From the NCBI RefSeq assembly GCF_900496995.4, contig NC_044011.1, positions 9,022,041-9,086,040 of the forward strand: a DNA stretch of 64,000 nt, in the 5' to 3' direction. Below are positions 1 to 12,007 of the stretch, in pieces. Both the position numbers and the translations under genes were made by a program. This DNA comes from Aquila chrysaetos chrysaetos. Taxonomy: Eukaryota > Chordata > Aves > Accipitriformes > Accipitridae. The notes below the pieces were generated by a model. The model was given only the letters and a program-made list of their open reading frames with translations, did no database searches and had not been told where the DNA came from. Position 1 is the first letter of the stretch, and each line of letters begins with the position of its first letter.

Positions 1-2625
1 CACTAGGGGACGCACGTGAGCGTATGAGCCAGATGCCCCCGTTAACTACGACCAGCAGCTCCATTGCCCATTCCCAAGCCAGCCATCCCCAGGCACCAGT
101 CCCCCCAAGTCTTGCCGTGCCACCTTGCTGGGGCACTGAAACCAATATAGCACTGCGGGCTACAAGCCCAGCTCGGCAGGCAGGTGGCCAGACTGCATGT
201 AGTAGCCTCAGTGCAAAGAAACCAAGCACCTCCTCCTTCGTAAACATTTGTTTCAAGCATGTCCCACTAGGTTATCAGTGTCCAGTGTGCACTTTTTAAT
301 TGAGTAATTACTTTATCCATAGGTTAAGCACTCACTGAATCCAATCATTATATCACCATGCAGTCAGTACATGGTGTATATCCTTAAATGCCATTTCTGG
401 GATATTTTCCATCTGTACATCCTCCTCAGGCAATAGCAAAGGACATAGAGACCTTCATTAGCCCTTTGATGGACTACAGACATCCTGCTTGTTAGTCTAT
501 TATCTAACTGCTTATCAGTCACATTCTCAAGCTCTCATTATTTTACTTTCACACTGCCGTAATTAGCCTCTGCATTTTTCAGGCACTCAGAGCCTTGCTT
601 CAGCCTACACACACAGATTGTACAGAAAGGAGGTTCAAATACTGATGCCATAAATGCAAACCTTTTAAAGGTGACCTGTAAAGGACTGCTGATAAAAGAA
701 GCTGGGAAGTAGTTTCTTTTGTGTTTGTTTTCATTTCCTTTGGGTATAGGCTGCTTCTCCTCTGTGCCCTCTGAATGTTGCCAGGGAACAAATCCTGCTC
801 ACCTACCTGGTGCAAACAATTTCATTGATAGAAGGTAGCTGCTGACAAAAGGTGATCAGGATTCAGCTGGACTCAGGTAAGGAAGATGCCTTCTTCCTCG
901 TTCTATTCCTTGCAGGTATCTTTTCTCTCTTTTTTTCCGTATTTTTAAGGGATGGTCTCAAATGTTGTTTTTCAGAACATACCTTCCAACCTAGAGACAA
1001 GGGGAATTATTTGAAAACAGTAGGGGGAAATCTATCCACTGCTTTCTCCGAGGTCTAAGGTTTCCTTCTCATAACCAAGCTTTTATGATAATAAGGTATG
1101 ATGCTGGACAGTCCACTGCGCCTTGAAAGGCCTGCAATGGTAACAGCAAGTGTGAACATACAAGCAGGACTTTAATTATTGTCAATGGAGGAGGAGCTGC
1201 TGCCTTGTGATCTGACTCTGTCCACCAGCAATTCCTCTCAGTTTTCTTGTGGAACAGCGGAAAAACTAATAAGCAAAATATGCTGCTGCTAAGGAACAGA
1301 CTGATCATCAGCACTGTGAACTCACAGTAAACAAGAAACCCAGCAAATTAAGAGCAGCCATTTCTTCACAAGTATTGCTCCTCTAAGGAGGTTGATTCTT
1401 GTGAGGTCCATTCCCAGTGTCTTGTGTCTGTCTTTTGGATCTACTGGCTTCTTTTGAAATAATTTCTGAGTTTTCCCAGGATTTCACCAGATCTCAGCAG
1501 TTCCCAGGGATCAATTCTCAATGTAGTTTTCCTCTCTCAGTCCAAACCACCTGCATCTTTCAATGTATCGTGCCTCCTGTTCTCCCCACACTGAAGCTCA
1601 CCCCAGTTTACACAATTCTATGAGCTGATATCTCAAGTATTTCTCTCCTTGTGAAATTGAAGCAACCTCCAGCTCATTTCATCAGCTATGTTTCATCTTA
1701 TTCAGCAATAAGCATCTGCCAGCACAGAGGACAAGATTTGGAATACAGATAAAACCATGAGATTAATTGAGTTTTACCTCTCTGTATTTCAGGAAAACAA
1801 ATCATATTTATTATTTCATTTATATCATGCACCCTCCCTACCATGCTTACCGCTATCTTTCTATTGTTAATACTATCAAAGGTAGTGACCTATGTCTGGG
1901 CATTCCAGCTCCATGTTGCTCAAATTCTAAATGCTTTTTATGAAAGCCACTTGCATAGCCATAATTGTGGTTTGCCAGGGAGGTCTCCATTAAAAATATC
2001 AAATCCAGGGGTTTCATCACTCTGCCATAAAAATTTGCCCTAGGCTGAACACAGCTAAAAGGTACTCCCTTTCCCACACCAATACTATGCAGAAGCAGAG
2101 TATTGGCCTCAGTTTATCACCCCTTCACCTTCAGTATAATGCTAGAGAGCCTTAGAAGTAGAGCAGCCAGCAGCCCCTGCAGCAGGGTGCCCACTACCTC
2201 CCAGTCTAAGATCATGCATTTAGTCTCCCATAACTTTGCCCAATTTTACTTTTGAGGCTTAAGACTTTGGGGAGGTGAGCTGCTGCACATTAGAAACTGA
2301 AAAGCCATGTTAAAATTTTCACAAAGGTGATTTCAGCTGTTGCCACAAATGACATAAAACAGTATTGTTTTGCTAGTAATGACAATGGTCCCCTCCTCTT
2401 GCATCCCTCCTGCACAAGGTGCAGGACTGCTCCACTGAGAGACCTTAGCAGCACCCTGTGTTTTACTGCAGGGATCAGTTGGCTTGACAGAGAGAGAAAA
2501 GCATCACCCAGGAATGAGAGAGGTGCCTTTTGCTATTACCATGAAAATCCACACACATTTGGCCAAGTTATAAACCACAGGTGGTCACCAACTGTGTGTT
2601 CCTCATTTTCTGGATGCCTGACTTG
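1..2625. other. Non-coding stretch, no recognisable gene
   Basis: AT-leaning single-copy-looking DNA. Open frames here are all under 100 codons, overlap on both strands and match no family I know. A donor-like CAG/GTAAGG occurs near 885-890, but no matching acceptor and coding segment could be assembled around it. I see no transposon, RNA gene or notable repeat. Confidence 0.7.
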
Positions 2626-2628
2626 AAA

Positions 2629-2710
2629 CCCTGGGGGCTGATTTGCAAAGTGCTGAGTGCTGGAAGCTGTAATTGAAGTCTCTGGGAGCTGTGCTTTGAA
2701 CATATATTGA
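2629..2710. repeat. Probable ancient amniote interspersed repeat fragment
   Basis: The stretch with GGGGGCTGATTTGCAAAGTG, a following AGTGCTG and the core TTGAAGTCTCTGGGAGCTG resembles a degenerate, partly self-complementary sequence that I recall being common in turtle, crocodile and bird DNA (core of the type CCATTGAAGTCAATGGGAG). It lies about 30 bp upstream of a MIR-like block, so the two may be one composite old insertion or two neighbouring ones. I do not assign a family name. A repeat-library search would settle it. Confidence 0.4.
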
Positions 2711-2740
2711 GCTATAAAAACACTAAGTACTCAGAAACAT

Positions 2741-2905
2741 CAAACTGGAGCCCCAAAATCGGTGGGTCCTTTGACCCTAATCTCCCTGTGACTCAGCTCC
2801 CCATCTGTAAAATGGGAATACTGTCACCCTCTTGTCTCACAGGGGTGCTGTGAATTCAAATCCACGTGTGTCCATAAAGTGCTCAAATGCTCTGCTGAGA
2901 GCACA
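2741..2905 (+). mobile_element. MIR/CORE-SINE-like relic, plus orientation
   Basis: The segment contains the characteristic MIR order: CTCAGCTCCCCATCTGTAAA, then ATGGGAATACTGTCACC, then TCACAGGGGTGCTGTGAA, then CATAAAGTGCTCAAATGCTC. This follows the tRNA-derived SINE consensus from its middle to its 3' part (CTCAGTTTCCCCATCTGTAA, the TCATAGGGTTGTTGTGAG block, AAAGTGCTTAGAACAG). The promoter boxes at the 5' end are not clear, so the copy is truncated or worn. MIR-type SINEs predate the mammal/bird split, so an old copy in a bird-like genome is expected. Confidence 0.75.
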
Positions 2906-3032
2906 GCTGAAAGACCCAAGAGCAAATCAATAATTTTGTATTCAGTACAGTGTTTGAATGGTGTGAGGTAAATAAGGCCTGGGCTACACTTTGAATGATA
3001 TGGCCAGATGTCTCTGAGCATCATGCAGCAGG

Positions 3033-3054
3033 AAAAAAAAAAAAAAAAAAAAAA
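3033..3054. repeat. Poly(A) tract, 22 nt
   Basis: Uninterrupted run of 22 A. It lies about 130 bp beyond the MIR-like relic, which is too far to be an obvious SINE tail. A simple homopolymer is the best description, and its length may be inexact in the assembly. Confidence 0.95.
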
Positions 3055-3059
3055 TAGCT

Positions 3060-4425
3060 TATGTAATTAAAGACTGTCTTGTAATGTGTTTACACAGGGG
3101 ACCAGAGTTGCGGTTATGTGGGCAACTTTAGCTTTGGCATTTCCAGAGCAAGAAAAATAACATTGCTACTGAGGGATGGTGTACAGTGAATTGCTGACAC
3201 TCAACACTGTGCAGGAGGTAGGTGAAAAGTGCAATGATAAATACACAAAATGTGTAAGTTAAAGATCATTATTCAGGTGGCAAAGCAGAGCTAGGACATG
3301 CTGGAATGAAGGATGCCTGCAGAGCCTTTACTCACTGCCTCCGCATTAAGATACCACTCTTAATTACATAATCGTATATTTTGCCTTGGGAACCCTTGCC
3401 TCAGCACAGACAGCATTTCTTCAATATTTTGTTTGTATTCTTCTGTGTACTCGCCTAGCTCTTACTCTGCTGCACATTATTCAGTCCCTGCTATGAAGAC
3501 AGAACTATTAACTTCTGTGTGAGTTCCTTATGGCTCTGGCACTAATTCACAGTTAATTTACTTCCACGGTACATAGAAGCAAGTCACGGGGATATTAAGC
3601 CAAAAGGAACCACTAATTTGGGACTCAATTTGATTTTTCAGAGGGGGCGGAAGGCTTTGCCAATCGATGCGGTGGCTATTTGCTGGTAGCAGACAAATCC
3701 TGAAACTCAAGGACCTGAGAAGCTATTCCAGGTACTCTGGAGCAAGGAGGGAGGCATTTGCTGTGATGGACACAGATAACTCTGTATTTACTGACACAAC
3801 ACATGACCTTCTTGCTCATTTCTGCTCTAATCTGTCCAGCCTCTCCCTCACAGTCCCCCTCTCTTCATCAAGGTGCTTCCTTCTCCATTCCTCAGGCACT
3901 TAAACACAAGCAATTAATTCCTGCCTGGCAAGCCAGGTCCCCAGCTCCATCCCCTGTGTATTCCTCAAAACCCATCCGATCCCGTACGTGCTGCCCCAGT
4001 CTCTTTCCCAACAGCATTTCAGCTCCTTTTTCTGACCTCCTCTCTCAGCCTCCCTCTCCCCTCCAGCTTTATTTCTCCTCTTCTTAGGACATCTTTCTGT
4101 CACCTGAGAAATGTTTACTGAGCTTATATATGCTTCAGATTTTCAAAAACTTAAGAATTTGGCTAAACTTGTCAAATCATCAGAGAGAGATGGAGAAGAT
4201 ATCCCTCTAAAAACAATGTGACCCCCCACTCAAAATACTGTCTTTCAGTCCTGACCAGTGGTGGTAGGACTTTGCAAAGAAAAGTCACAAGAATTTAGCA
4301 TGTATTTTTCCCTTAACCCTGCTAAAAATTTGCTTTTTCTGAGAACAATGAACTTCATTCTGCAGCAGACACCCAGCAGAGAAAACTTCAGCCCAAATCA
4401 AGGTTTGGGGAATAAAAATAAATAT
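3060..4425. other. Non-coding stretch
   Basis: No gene, RNA or clear transposon is seen. The 3800-4100 part is C+T-rich on the plus strand, which leaves overlapping open frames of up to 94 codons in two forward frames and 67 codons on the reverse strand. Their composition (serine/proline/leucine rich) reflects the pyrimidine bias rather than a protein family. Confidence 0.65.
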
Positions 4426-4426
4426 A

Positions 4427-4461
4427 TTTAAAAAGAAAAAGAAAAAAGAAAGAAAGAAAAA
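4427..4461. repeat. A-rich (GAAA)n-like simple repeat
   Basis: Irregular purine tract of A runs broken by single G, ending in AAAGAAAGAAAGAAAAA. Ordinary low-complexity sequence. Confidence 0.85.
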
Positions 4462-4739
4462 ACTTTGTAATGAGGAAAGATAGGCAGATCTTGCAGCCTC
4501 ACCAGTTATTTATGTGATAGAACCTTCTAAGCGTCAACTGTGCTGTAAAACCAGATTTTGGAAGACATTTTTTGGGGGGGTCACATCATAGGCATGTTAT
4601 GCACCTTATGAACAGATCCAGTTTCTTTACTGAGCTTTGGTACTTCATTACTGTACTGTGTGCTTGGAGCATCCTGAATATAATATATTAGAGGGTGAAC
4701 GAAGTTGTTGCCTCTTCCAGAAAGTGGCTGGGAGAAGAG

Positions 4740-4768
4740 AAAAAAAAAAGGGGGGGGGGGGGGGGGGG
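4740..4768. repeat. A10-G19 homopolymer junction
   Basis: Ten A (4740-4749) run directly into nineteen G (4750-4768). The G tract could form a quadruplex. Its exact length is unreliable in most sequencing chemistries. Confidence 0.95.
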
Positions 4769-5159
4769 AAATAGAGTTTCATCAGTAGCTTTGATGTAGC
4801 CAGCCAGCAGGATTCAATGTCACTGGAGAGCAACACCAGTGTTTTGCCCCATGCTAAAGTGATCACACCTGGAGTCTTTCTGAATGGATCTGTATGCTAC
4901 AGATGCTGTAAGATACAGTGTATCTTTTCTGTTAGCTTAAAAAATAAATACACACCCCCCTCCCCCCCCATTTATTAACTCAACAACTTGTTCTCCAGAA
5001 GACATTGTGATCCATATTCAGCTCTTCTGACAAAGCACAACTATAATACTGGCAAAGTACTTGAGATTAATTCTAGTAGTGAAAAAAAAAAAGTCCAAGT
5101 TGTTTTCTTTTCCACACAATGGGTAATAAGAGCAGTGTGAAAATCCAGGCTTAGACTTT

Positions 5160-5830
5160 TCACAAGTGCAAGTAAAATTTCCTGTTCTGCTTGGGTCCAT
5201 GAGGAAAAGTCGGACATCGTCTCCTACTTGTCTAAATTTCTCTTCTGATTTCATGTTTTGTGTGGGAAAGATGGCCTTCAGATCTCAAAAGGAAAGCCCA
5301 TCAAACTGCAGATCCCCAAGGCAGCCAGCCCCTCGTGGCCTTCGCCCACGGGCTCGGACCCAGTCGGTCTCCAGCCTCAGCCACAAGCTGGGCATAGGCA
5401 AGTCCGTTTGGCACACCAAAGGGGTAGGAAATTCCTCAGATGGGGTCAGGTCCTGATTCTTCCAGCCACATCAGAAATATTTCATGTGACATCTGTCTGA
5501 AACCTGAGCAATTACCCCAAGTCGGAAACTAGTGGCCAGGCAGCTGGGCCAGATGTCTATTAAGCCCAGCTCCGGCTTTCCCTTACCCAAGTTCTGTGAT
5601 CACCGGTCGTGGCCAATTCTGGGGGAAGATTTGGGCTGCTGGCAGTGGCCCTGCTGCCAATGCATCACCTGCAATGGCTGTTCACAAGCGATAAATGGTT
5701 CAGGTGTCCAGAGACGAAATACAGGTGAGAGACAGGAGGCAGCGAGGGAACAGCTTGGCACTCCTGCATGGTGTGATGTGATGGCAGAGAAAGAAATAGT
5801 TAACTGCACAACAGATCGGTAAGTCAAGTT
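5160..5830. other. CpG-containing patch with splice-donor-like ends; function unknown
   Basis: This part is richer in G+C and CpG than its surroundings, with CpG-bearing clusters near 5335-5370, 5565-5612 and 5712-5745. Two donor-like sequences occur: ATACAG/GTGAGA near 5724-5735 and ATCG/GTAAGT with the GT at 5819-5820. A forward frame of 96 codons (5532-5822) stays open up to the second donor, with its stop inside the GTAA. It resembles no family I know. It could be a non-coding-RNA exon, a regulatory element or chance. No convincing acceptor was found. Confidence 0.25.
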
Positions 5831-5834
5831 TTCT

Positions 5835-6440
5835 GTCTTTCTGCTATCTCCTTGGTTTTTGCTTTTGTTAAGTTGGCTACTTACCCCCATTATTGCTGCT
5901 TGCATGTTCCTACGGTTGAACTCAAGCGATGTCTTAACAGCCTTCTGCACTTATTCAAGTTACACACGTCCTACCACTCTGGGGCTTGTTAGATAAGGAC
6001 AGAAAGGGAAGGAGCCTGAAGACAAGCACAACACAGAATGAGTGGATGCTTTGAGTAATCGTTTCCTTGCCTTGTGGAAAATAGTCACCCCTCTACCCTC
6101 CAACCCCGTGTCAAAATTTAACCTTGGAAATAGAGATTTCACAGAAGGAAAAGCACTTAAATAGCCAACTGTTTTGATGCTTCACTTGTCCAGAAATGAG
6201 CTGTTGGTTTTGATATTATACCACATCTGTCTTCTAAATCACAGAGCAATATTAACATCTAGCTTTTGCCATAAATTATGAAGGTCTAAGTAATTTTCCT
6301 GAATTTTACAAGTGAAACTATCACCATCTCTCAATATCTGTCTCTAGCATGTATAGTGATATATGTATTTTACTTTTTTCCCCCCCTCCACAAAAAGAAA
6401 AAAAAGAAAGAGCAAGCACTCAAAACTATCGGAACAAAGA
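5835..6440. other. Non-coding stretch
   Basis: AT-rich DNA without a gene, RNA or recognisable transposon. It includes a pyrimidine run near 6373-6389 followed by an A-rich tract to about 6408. Open frames are short and overlapping. Confidence 0.65.
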
Positions 6441-6589
6441 TGAGCTGCTATTAACATTACTTTCAGACTAAGCAGAAGTTTGTGATATTAGATGCCATTC
6501 CCCTTACCCCATCCCCCACTCGTACCGTGTAGAGGTGATATTTGTCTTGCCACAAAAAAAGAAAAAAAGTGGGGGAGGGAAGAAACCAC

Positions 6590-7065
6590 CACATCTTTGA
6601 GACAAATTTTACAGCACTCTGAATGATATGTGCGCTTTTTATGTTTATGAAACCACCATCTAGCGAAAAATAGCAGCCTAATATTTTGACACGAAGGTCA
6701 TTTGAAAGTTTTACTGCCTGCAAGCCCGATCCATTTTGTTGACAAAAGGCTCTCTCAGGGCTCTTTAAGGTGCCCCAGCCTGCTCGACTTTCTCTCTGTC
6801 TAGCATTTCTATTTCCCCTCCTCACCCCCTCCCACCAGACTAATTACCAGCTCATTAAGGCTGTCCTAATGAATTATGTTACAGCATTAAGAAAGGGCTT
6901 GGAATAAATGCTCATTTAGGTACGGGAGGAGGGACAGAGAGATTACTACTTTTGTCAACCTTGCCAGTTGAAGCTAACTTGATCTGACCACACTCAACAC
7001 CCAGACCTCCTGCCTCCTCCCCCAAATCATAAATATTTCAGCTGAAATGAATTTTAGATTGATAT
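6590..7065. promoter_or_regulatory. Candidate developmental enhancer with homeodomain-core cluster
   Basis: Homeodomain cores TAAT/ATTA occur at 6841-6846 (TAATTA), 6854-6857, 6867-6870, 6873-6876 and 6886-6889, with several starts about 13 bp apart. The neighbourhood is moderately complex AT/GC sequence rather than simple repeat. Further along, 7035-7048 is a perfect 14-bp palindrome centred on the E-box CAGCTG. Such dense cores in non-repetitive DNA are typical of conserved elements near developmental transcription-factor genes. This is inference, since no alignment was available. A reverse frame of 120 codons (6463-6825) overlaps but is not protein-like. Confidence 0.35.
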
Positions 7066-8933
7066 AAACATGCTCTTGGGAGGAATTGGCTTCCTAATGC
7101 CACAGAAAGAGAAATGCTGAGGAAGGTTATACTATGTACATGTCTGAGCTTGTGCTCTGTGAGGTGTGCTGCCTGCGCCTGCAAAGGGCTGAGGAGTAAT
7201 GGGAGCTGCGGGATGTTCTCACCTTGTTCGGTGTGGTCAGGCAGCAAGGCAAACGGACTCAGCGCTGGCCAGCATTGATTAATTAAAAGCACTTCTGTCA
7301 TATTTTGGATGATTTACAAAGCTAGACAGAATGGCCTCCGTTTAACGTCACTCCACACTGCATAGTGAAATTGTTCCCGTTTCTCATACAGAAGAGCAGC
7401 ATTGGCTCCACAAAGAATTCTGCAACCCAGCCAAAACCAGGAGCTGCAGAGAGGAGTGAGAGTATCCAGTTCACAGGTCAGGGCTGGAGTCTTAACAGGC
7501 TGCTTTCTCAGCCAGAGCTTTATCAAAGACCCCTCACCAGCATCTGCTCTCAGCTTGGAAACTTGAAGCACTAACGTGTTGTCTCATTTTTGAAAGGCAA
7601 ATCTTGTATCTTGTTAAAATCTTGCTATTCTTCTGTTAAACAGGTATAGATTGGTACCTGGACTTTGGCTCTCGCTCTCCAGAGGGATTTTACATTCTGC
7701 AACAACGCTCCTGCATGTTTGCTTTTCTCCTTGTTGGGTCTTTTGATGTAAGTAGGTGTAACTGACTGCCGAAGAAACGCAAGGACAAAGGTGCCAGAAG
7801 TCTTTCCCTGAGACAGCGATGATCAAAAAAAATGTGGTGCTTTAAATAGGCCTGAATTTCCTGAAAATACACTACCAAGATTAATTTTCACTACACGCAT
7901 GTGAAGTTTTCAATTACGGTCAAGGTAGCAATTTGCACACACTTTAAAATTGGGTCTGGAACTGATAAACATATGCTAAATATACAAATTAACATAAGAC
8001 AGCTGAACATGAGACAGATAAGAATTTATTCTATGCTCCCGGAATCAATTTATTGAGAGCTCTAATTACTTTCTGATTTTGGTGAAGAATCATTAAGAGC
8101 ACATCAGTTTATACAGTGGCCTCTGTATTACTGTGCTTATGTATTACTTTTTTTTTTTTTTTTTTCAAATGCTTCTTCAGAAGAAGTCACAGACAGCAGA
8201 CATTGCTCATTTTTAGGGAAATCTTTCAGCTATGCCATATTGCATTTTTAATGGCTTCATTAGCACCAAGCAAGAGTAAATATACACACAAGCCTATAAG
8301 CTGACATTTCCAGTACTCAAAACCTTTTTAGCAGCAAAGGTAATAATTTAAGCTGTCTCTTGAAATGAGAGGCCACACCAATCCAGAGCTTTTGTACTTT
8401 AAAACCTGTCAATAACTGGCTACTTTTTAGCAAGAATTAAACTTCCTTTAGGCAGCTTGCACACCTAAGAGCAACTACTTTCTGGCTGGAATTGGACTGC
8501 AACACGCTTTTTTTTTATTAAAAAAGGAAAAAAAAACAAACCACAAAACACACACCCCCTCCAGGATTTAGGAGATGCTACAAGCTAACCTTTCTTTTAT
8601 GCCCATTCATCAACTTCTAGTCATAAAAATTAATAGCAATTGCATGCAAACTTGTGCGTACAGCTCCCTGCATTACATAGACACAAGTATGTATGTTGTA
8701 TAAACAAACAGAAAATATTAGAGAAGCATTTTCCACACTAAGAGACAACCTAGCAGCCAAGCAGTAGATTACTCTTATCACTCTTCTGCAGTAAAGCAGG
8801 AGAGAGAAGGCGAGAGCACATAAGGCAATTTCTGCCAGAGCAGCAGATGACAGAGCTGTTGCAGGACAAACAAAAAATAAAGTAAATTTTCCTTTCTTCA
8901 ACACATCTCTCCCTCATCCCAAGTTTCTTGACT
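7066..8933. other. Non-coding stretch
   Basis: No gene or RNA is recognised. It holds an 18-nt T run at 8148-8165 and short A/T-rich tracts near 8510-8540. The open frames (at most 95 codons) carry homopolymer-coded Phe or Lys runs and look accidental. Confidence 0.65.
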
Positions 8934-8949
8934 TTGTTGTTGTTGTTGC
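8934..8949. repeat. (TTG)n microsatellite
   Basis: About five TTG units in a row. Simple repeat with no further meaning evident. Confidence 0.85.
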
Positions 8950-9033
8950 TTTAATTTGGCCTTTTTTGGTCTATTATTCCTTCCTTCTCCTTTAAAAAGA
9001 CAAAGAAGTGGCTGATAGGGAAAGGGAGGAGTT

Positions 9034-9048
9034 GGGGGGGGGGGGGGG
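9034..9048. repeat. Poly(G) tract, 15 nt
   Basis: Uninterrupted run of 15 G on the plus strand, just upstream of the candidate enhancer at 9100-9480. Confidence 0.95.
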
Positions 9049-9099
9049 AAATGTCCTCTCTCTCCCCTTTAGGGGGTAGGTACAAGCATGCCAGCAGTG

Positions 9100-9480
9100 G
9101 AGTGACAGAAGCCGGCCGGCTGGTCCCTGACAGCAAGGCAGGCGGGTGAATTGGGCAGTTGCGGTATCAGCTGGGGCCATCGGCACATCCCGCTGCCTAT
9201 CAGCCCTGTGCCTGGCAGCTGGGGAGATACATTTAGATAAAGCAGCCAGCAATTGTTGATAACAAGTCCCTCAAATGTCAGGCAGCACAAAGGGCAGCAT
9301 TGATTGCTGCTGTACAGCCCGCCTTTCCTTTTCTTTGGTGCTCTATTTTTCCCCCTCTTTTTAATATAGCAAAGACTCTGGCTGGGATAATCTGCCTGCA
9401 GAAAAGGCCATTGTGCTGCTACACGCATTGTGTTATTCACTAAATAGAATTTATCAATGTTTCTCTGAATCCCTTTCCTT
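9100..9480. promoter_or_regulatory. Candidate conserved enhancer (SOX/homeodomain/TALE motif mix)
   Basis: Non-repetitive sequence with closely packed motifs: AGATAAAG near 9235-9242, CAATTGTTGATAAC (SOX-like ACAAT on the reverse strand) near 9250-9263, AATGTCAGG (TALE-type TGTCA) near 9274-9282, ACAAAG (SOX/TCF-like) near 9287-9292, and an inverted GCAGCA/TGCTGC around ATTGAT at 9295-9311. A TAATATAGC and an AT-rich block follow to 9470. The mixture and spacing resemble vertebrate neural or limb enhancers. This is pattern recognition only. A reverse frame of 123 codons (9069-9440) crosses the block without any family resemblance. Confidence 0.35.
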
Positions 9481-12000
9481 TCTCCTCCTCTTCCCCTCCA
9501 TCCCTCAGCTGCTACCCAACCCCTTCTTCATGGAGGTGAGCCCAATCCAGCAAGGGACAGACAGCAAGTCCTACATCAGACATATGGGCTCTTTGAAATC
9601 TATGGTATAGATTTCTTCCTCTCTCCCACATCTTTGGATGAGTGCCCGAAGCTAACACTCAACTCGGCTTCCATTTATTTCTGACACAGAACAGACATAG
9701 CTGACATTTTGGGGCCATTTCATCCCAAAAGTTCAGCTGATCTGAAAATGCAAAGTATTTTGAATCTCAGGCATTCAAGACATTCTCTCATTTGAGCTAC
9801 CCAGTCTAGCCCTGGCAACCTACAAAGCTCCAAGCCAGCTCCTTGATTTACGTAACCACATTTGGCAGAGGGTGCTGCCCTGGCCTGGGACACCCCACCT
9901 TCTGCTCTGAGACGAGCCCTGACTTCATGACGAGAAGCAGCTCCAGCACCAGACATACCATGTAAGGGGATGAAGTGAAGGTGCATTTGACATTAAAAGG
10001 CTCCTGTGCTCCAATTGCTGATGCCTCTAGTGGTTTTCTTTGATTTTTCATCCTCAACTTGCCTTTCCAGAAAATGGGAATAATGTATTCCCTGCTCCCA
10101 CATCCCAGCAGTGGGCTGCAGCAGCCATCCAGTTGGTGTTTACAAAGCAGCAGAAATCACCAGCAGGCCCCCAGAAAGTCAAGCAGTGACACATTTCCAG
10201 CCCATTGTCCAGGACTGTCCCTCACCATAGGTCCCTTCTTCTCCATGCCTGATGGAGGAGAGAGAAGATCCAGTGTGCAGCACAAGAAGGGACCTCAGCA
10301 CTCGGGCATGCTCGCTACATTCACATCAACATGCTCCCCCTCTCACTGTCTTTTAAACTGATGTGAATTTAAAGCCAAATCTTTGCTTCAATAATGAACA
10401 GACTGTTCCCAGCTATAAAAAAAAATTACAATCCCTGACACTTTATAATCATCATTTTAATTATTATAATTTTAGAACTCATACTTCACCAATAATAGGG
10501 CTCAAACAAGAAGTGTGGTGTCCCCAGAGAGATAAATGACAATGGGTTTTGTCTCATATGCTTGCTATAATTACAACTATTTGATCTGATGCAGTTTTAC
10601 GCTTTCATATTTTCAGCATTGGTGTTTTGAATGTAAACTTCTCTGAGGGTCCTCCTGAGGCCTGGAGGATTATATCTGGCTGCCTGTGCAGAAGCGTTTC
10701 CAGTACTCTGTGCTCTAACGCAGGGACGAGGGGTTTGAAAACATCCACCTCGAGCGGCCACCGAGGTGGCCACAGCCACGAACAGCATCCCTGGGCAGCA
10801 GCTGCTCTGCAGGGAGAGCAGGATGCTCCTAGGGAAGGTGCTCAGCACCAACAGCTTTATCAGCTCCCAAAAGCTGAGTGGGCAAGATGAGTCCTCAGGG
10901 GACAGACAACATGGGCAGGACGGTGACATGGTGGACCTGTCCCTTCCTTGCAGCAGGGAATGACATCTTGTTCCATATTTACCAGGCTAAGGCAACATGA
11001 TGTCTGGCCCCTGTCAAACCAAAGGTCTGCCTCACCGGTCTCTAACAGCAGCAGCTGCCTGGGACCCAGCGTAGGCAGCACCGCGTGGTTGGAAGCGCAG
11101 GGGCAGGCACAGAGTTACGCTTCTGTGCTGTATCCTCCCGGTGTCTATCTGGAAACTGCACTTACAGCTCTCTTTAGAGCTGCTTAGCAGTTCCTGATGG
11201 ATTTTTCTACCCTGAATTTGTCCTACCCTTTTAGAAGCCAGTTTTGCAATACAAGTAAAGTGTACCCCTTTTTAAAAATAAATACTAGTATTTTGATATA
11301 AGAAAGGAAGATTGACAGGAAAAAAAAAAAAAGCATTTTCCCCACAGAAACGGGGGTTGGCAGTTCCTGTAGCACAGTGATCTTTCATACTTTTTCCTTC
11401 AAGTCTAGAAGTGAAGGGGACAGGAGAGAGAGTTTGTCTTTTCAGATGCAGCTTCTTTGATCAGTGTCATTCACTCTGGAGAATGGAATATTGAATTCCT
11501 TTTGCAGTCAGGCTGTGCTTAAGCGCTTTTGAGTCTGGCTGCAGTTTGTGGACTTTGTGAAACATGAGCATCCCTCCCACCTCCCCTCCACCTTTCTTCC
11601 CTGACATAGGGATTTTCAAAGGGCATCATACTGCCTGACCTGAGAAACGGGATGCTCTAAAATGTCCCTGGCCATTGATCACATACACGTGGGTGTGCAG
11701 GGAAATTGGGCAGAAGTACTGCAATTCTTAAATGGGAGGTCTGCGTTCTCACCCCAAGATCATGGGTAGAAGATGCAGAGAGGGAAGTCATAGACATGTA
11801 CAGCCCAGGTATAAATTCAGCAGGAATCTCTGTTGCTAAAGTGAAAGGACCCAAAGCAAAAAAAAAAAAATCTATTCCATTCTTACAATTCAATTTTTGG
11901 CAAGGGCCAGTATTTTCAGTTATCCTGAATGCCTGTTAATGCTGATATAACCAAGTCTGCCAGTTTTTCCATTGCAAACCACAAATTTCAGGAGCGTGTA
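9481..12000. other. Non-coding stretch
   Basis: No supported gene. A weak MIR-like phrase (CCAGAAAATGGGAATAATG, near 10067-10086) is noted but not long enough to call firmly. 10620-11190 is GC-richer, and open frames of 65-110 codons overlap there on both strands. 11600-11930 contains paired-strand frames of 77-78 codons. Short A runs occur at 11319-11332 and 11858-11870. Confidence 0.6.
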
Positions 12001-12007
12001 ATACTCT

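Noticed and set aside
10067..10090. MIR-like phrase CCAGAAAATGGGAATAATG
   Set aside because: Only about 20 bp match, with no second landmark at the expected distance.
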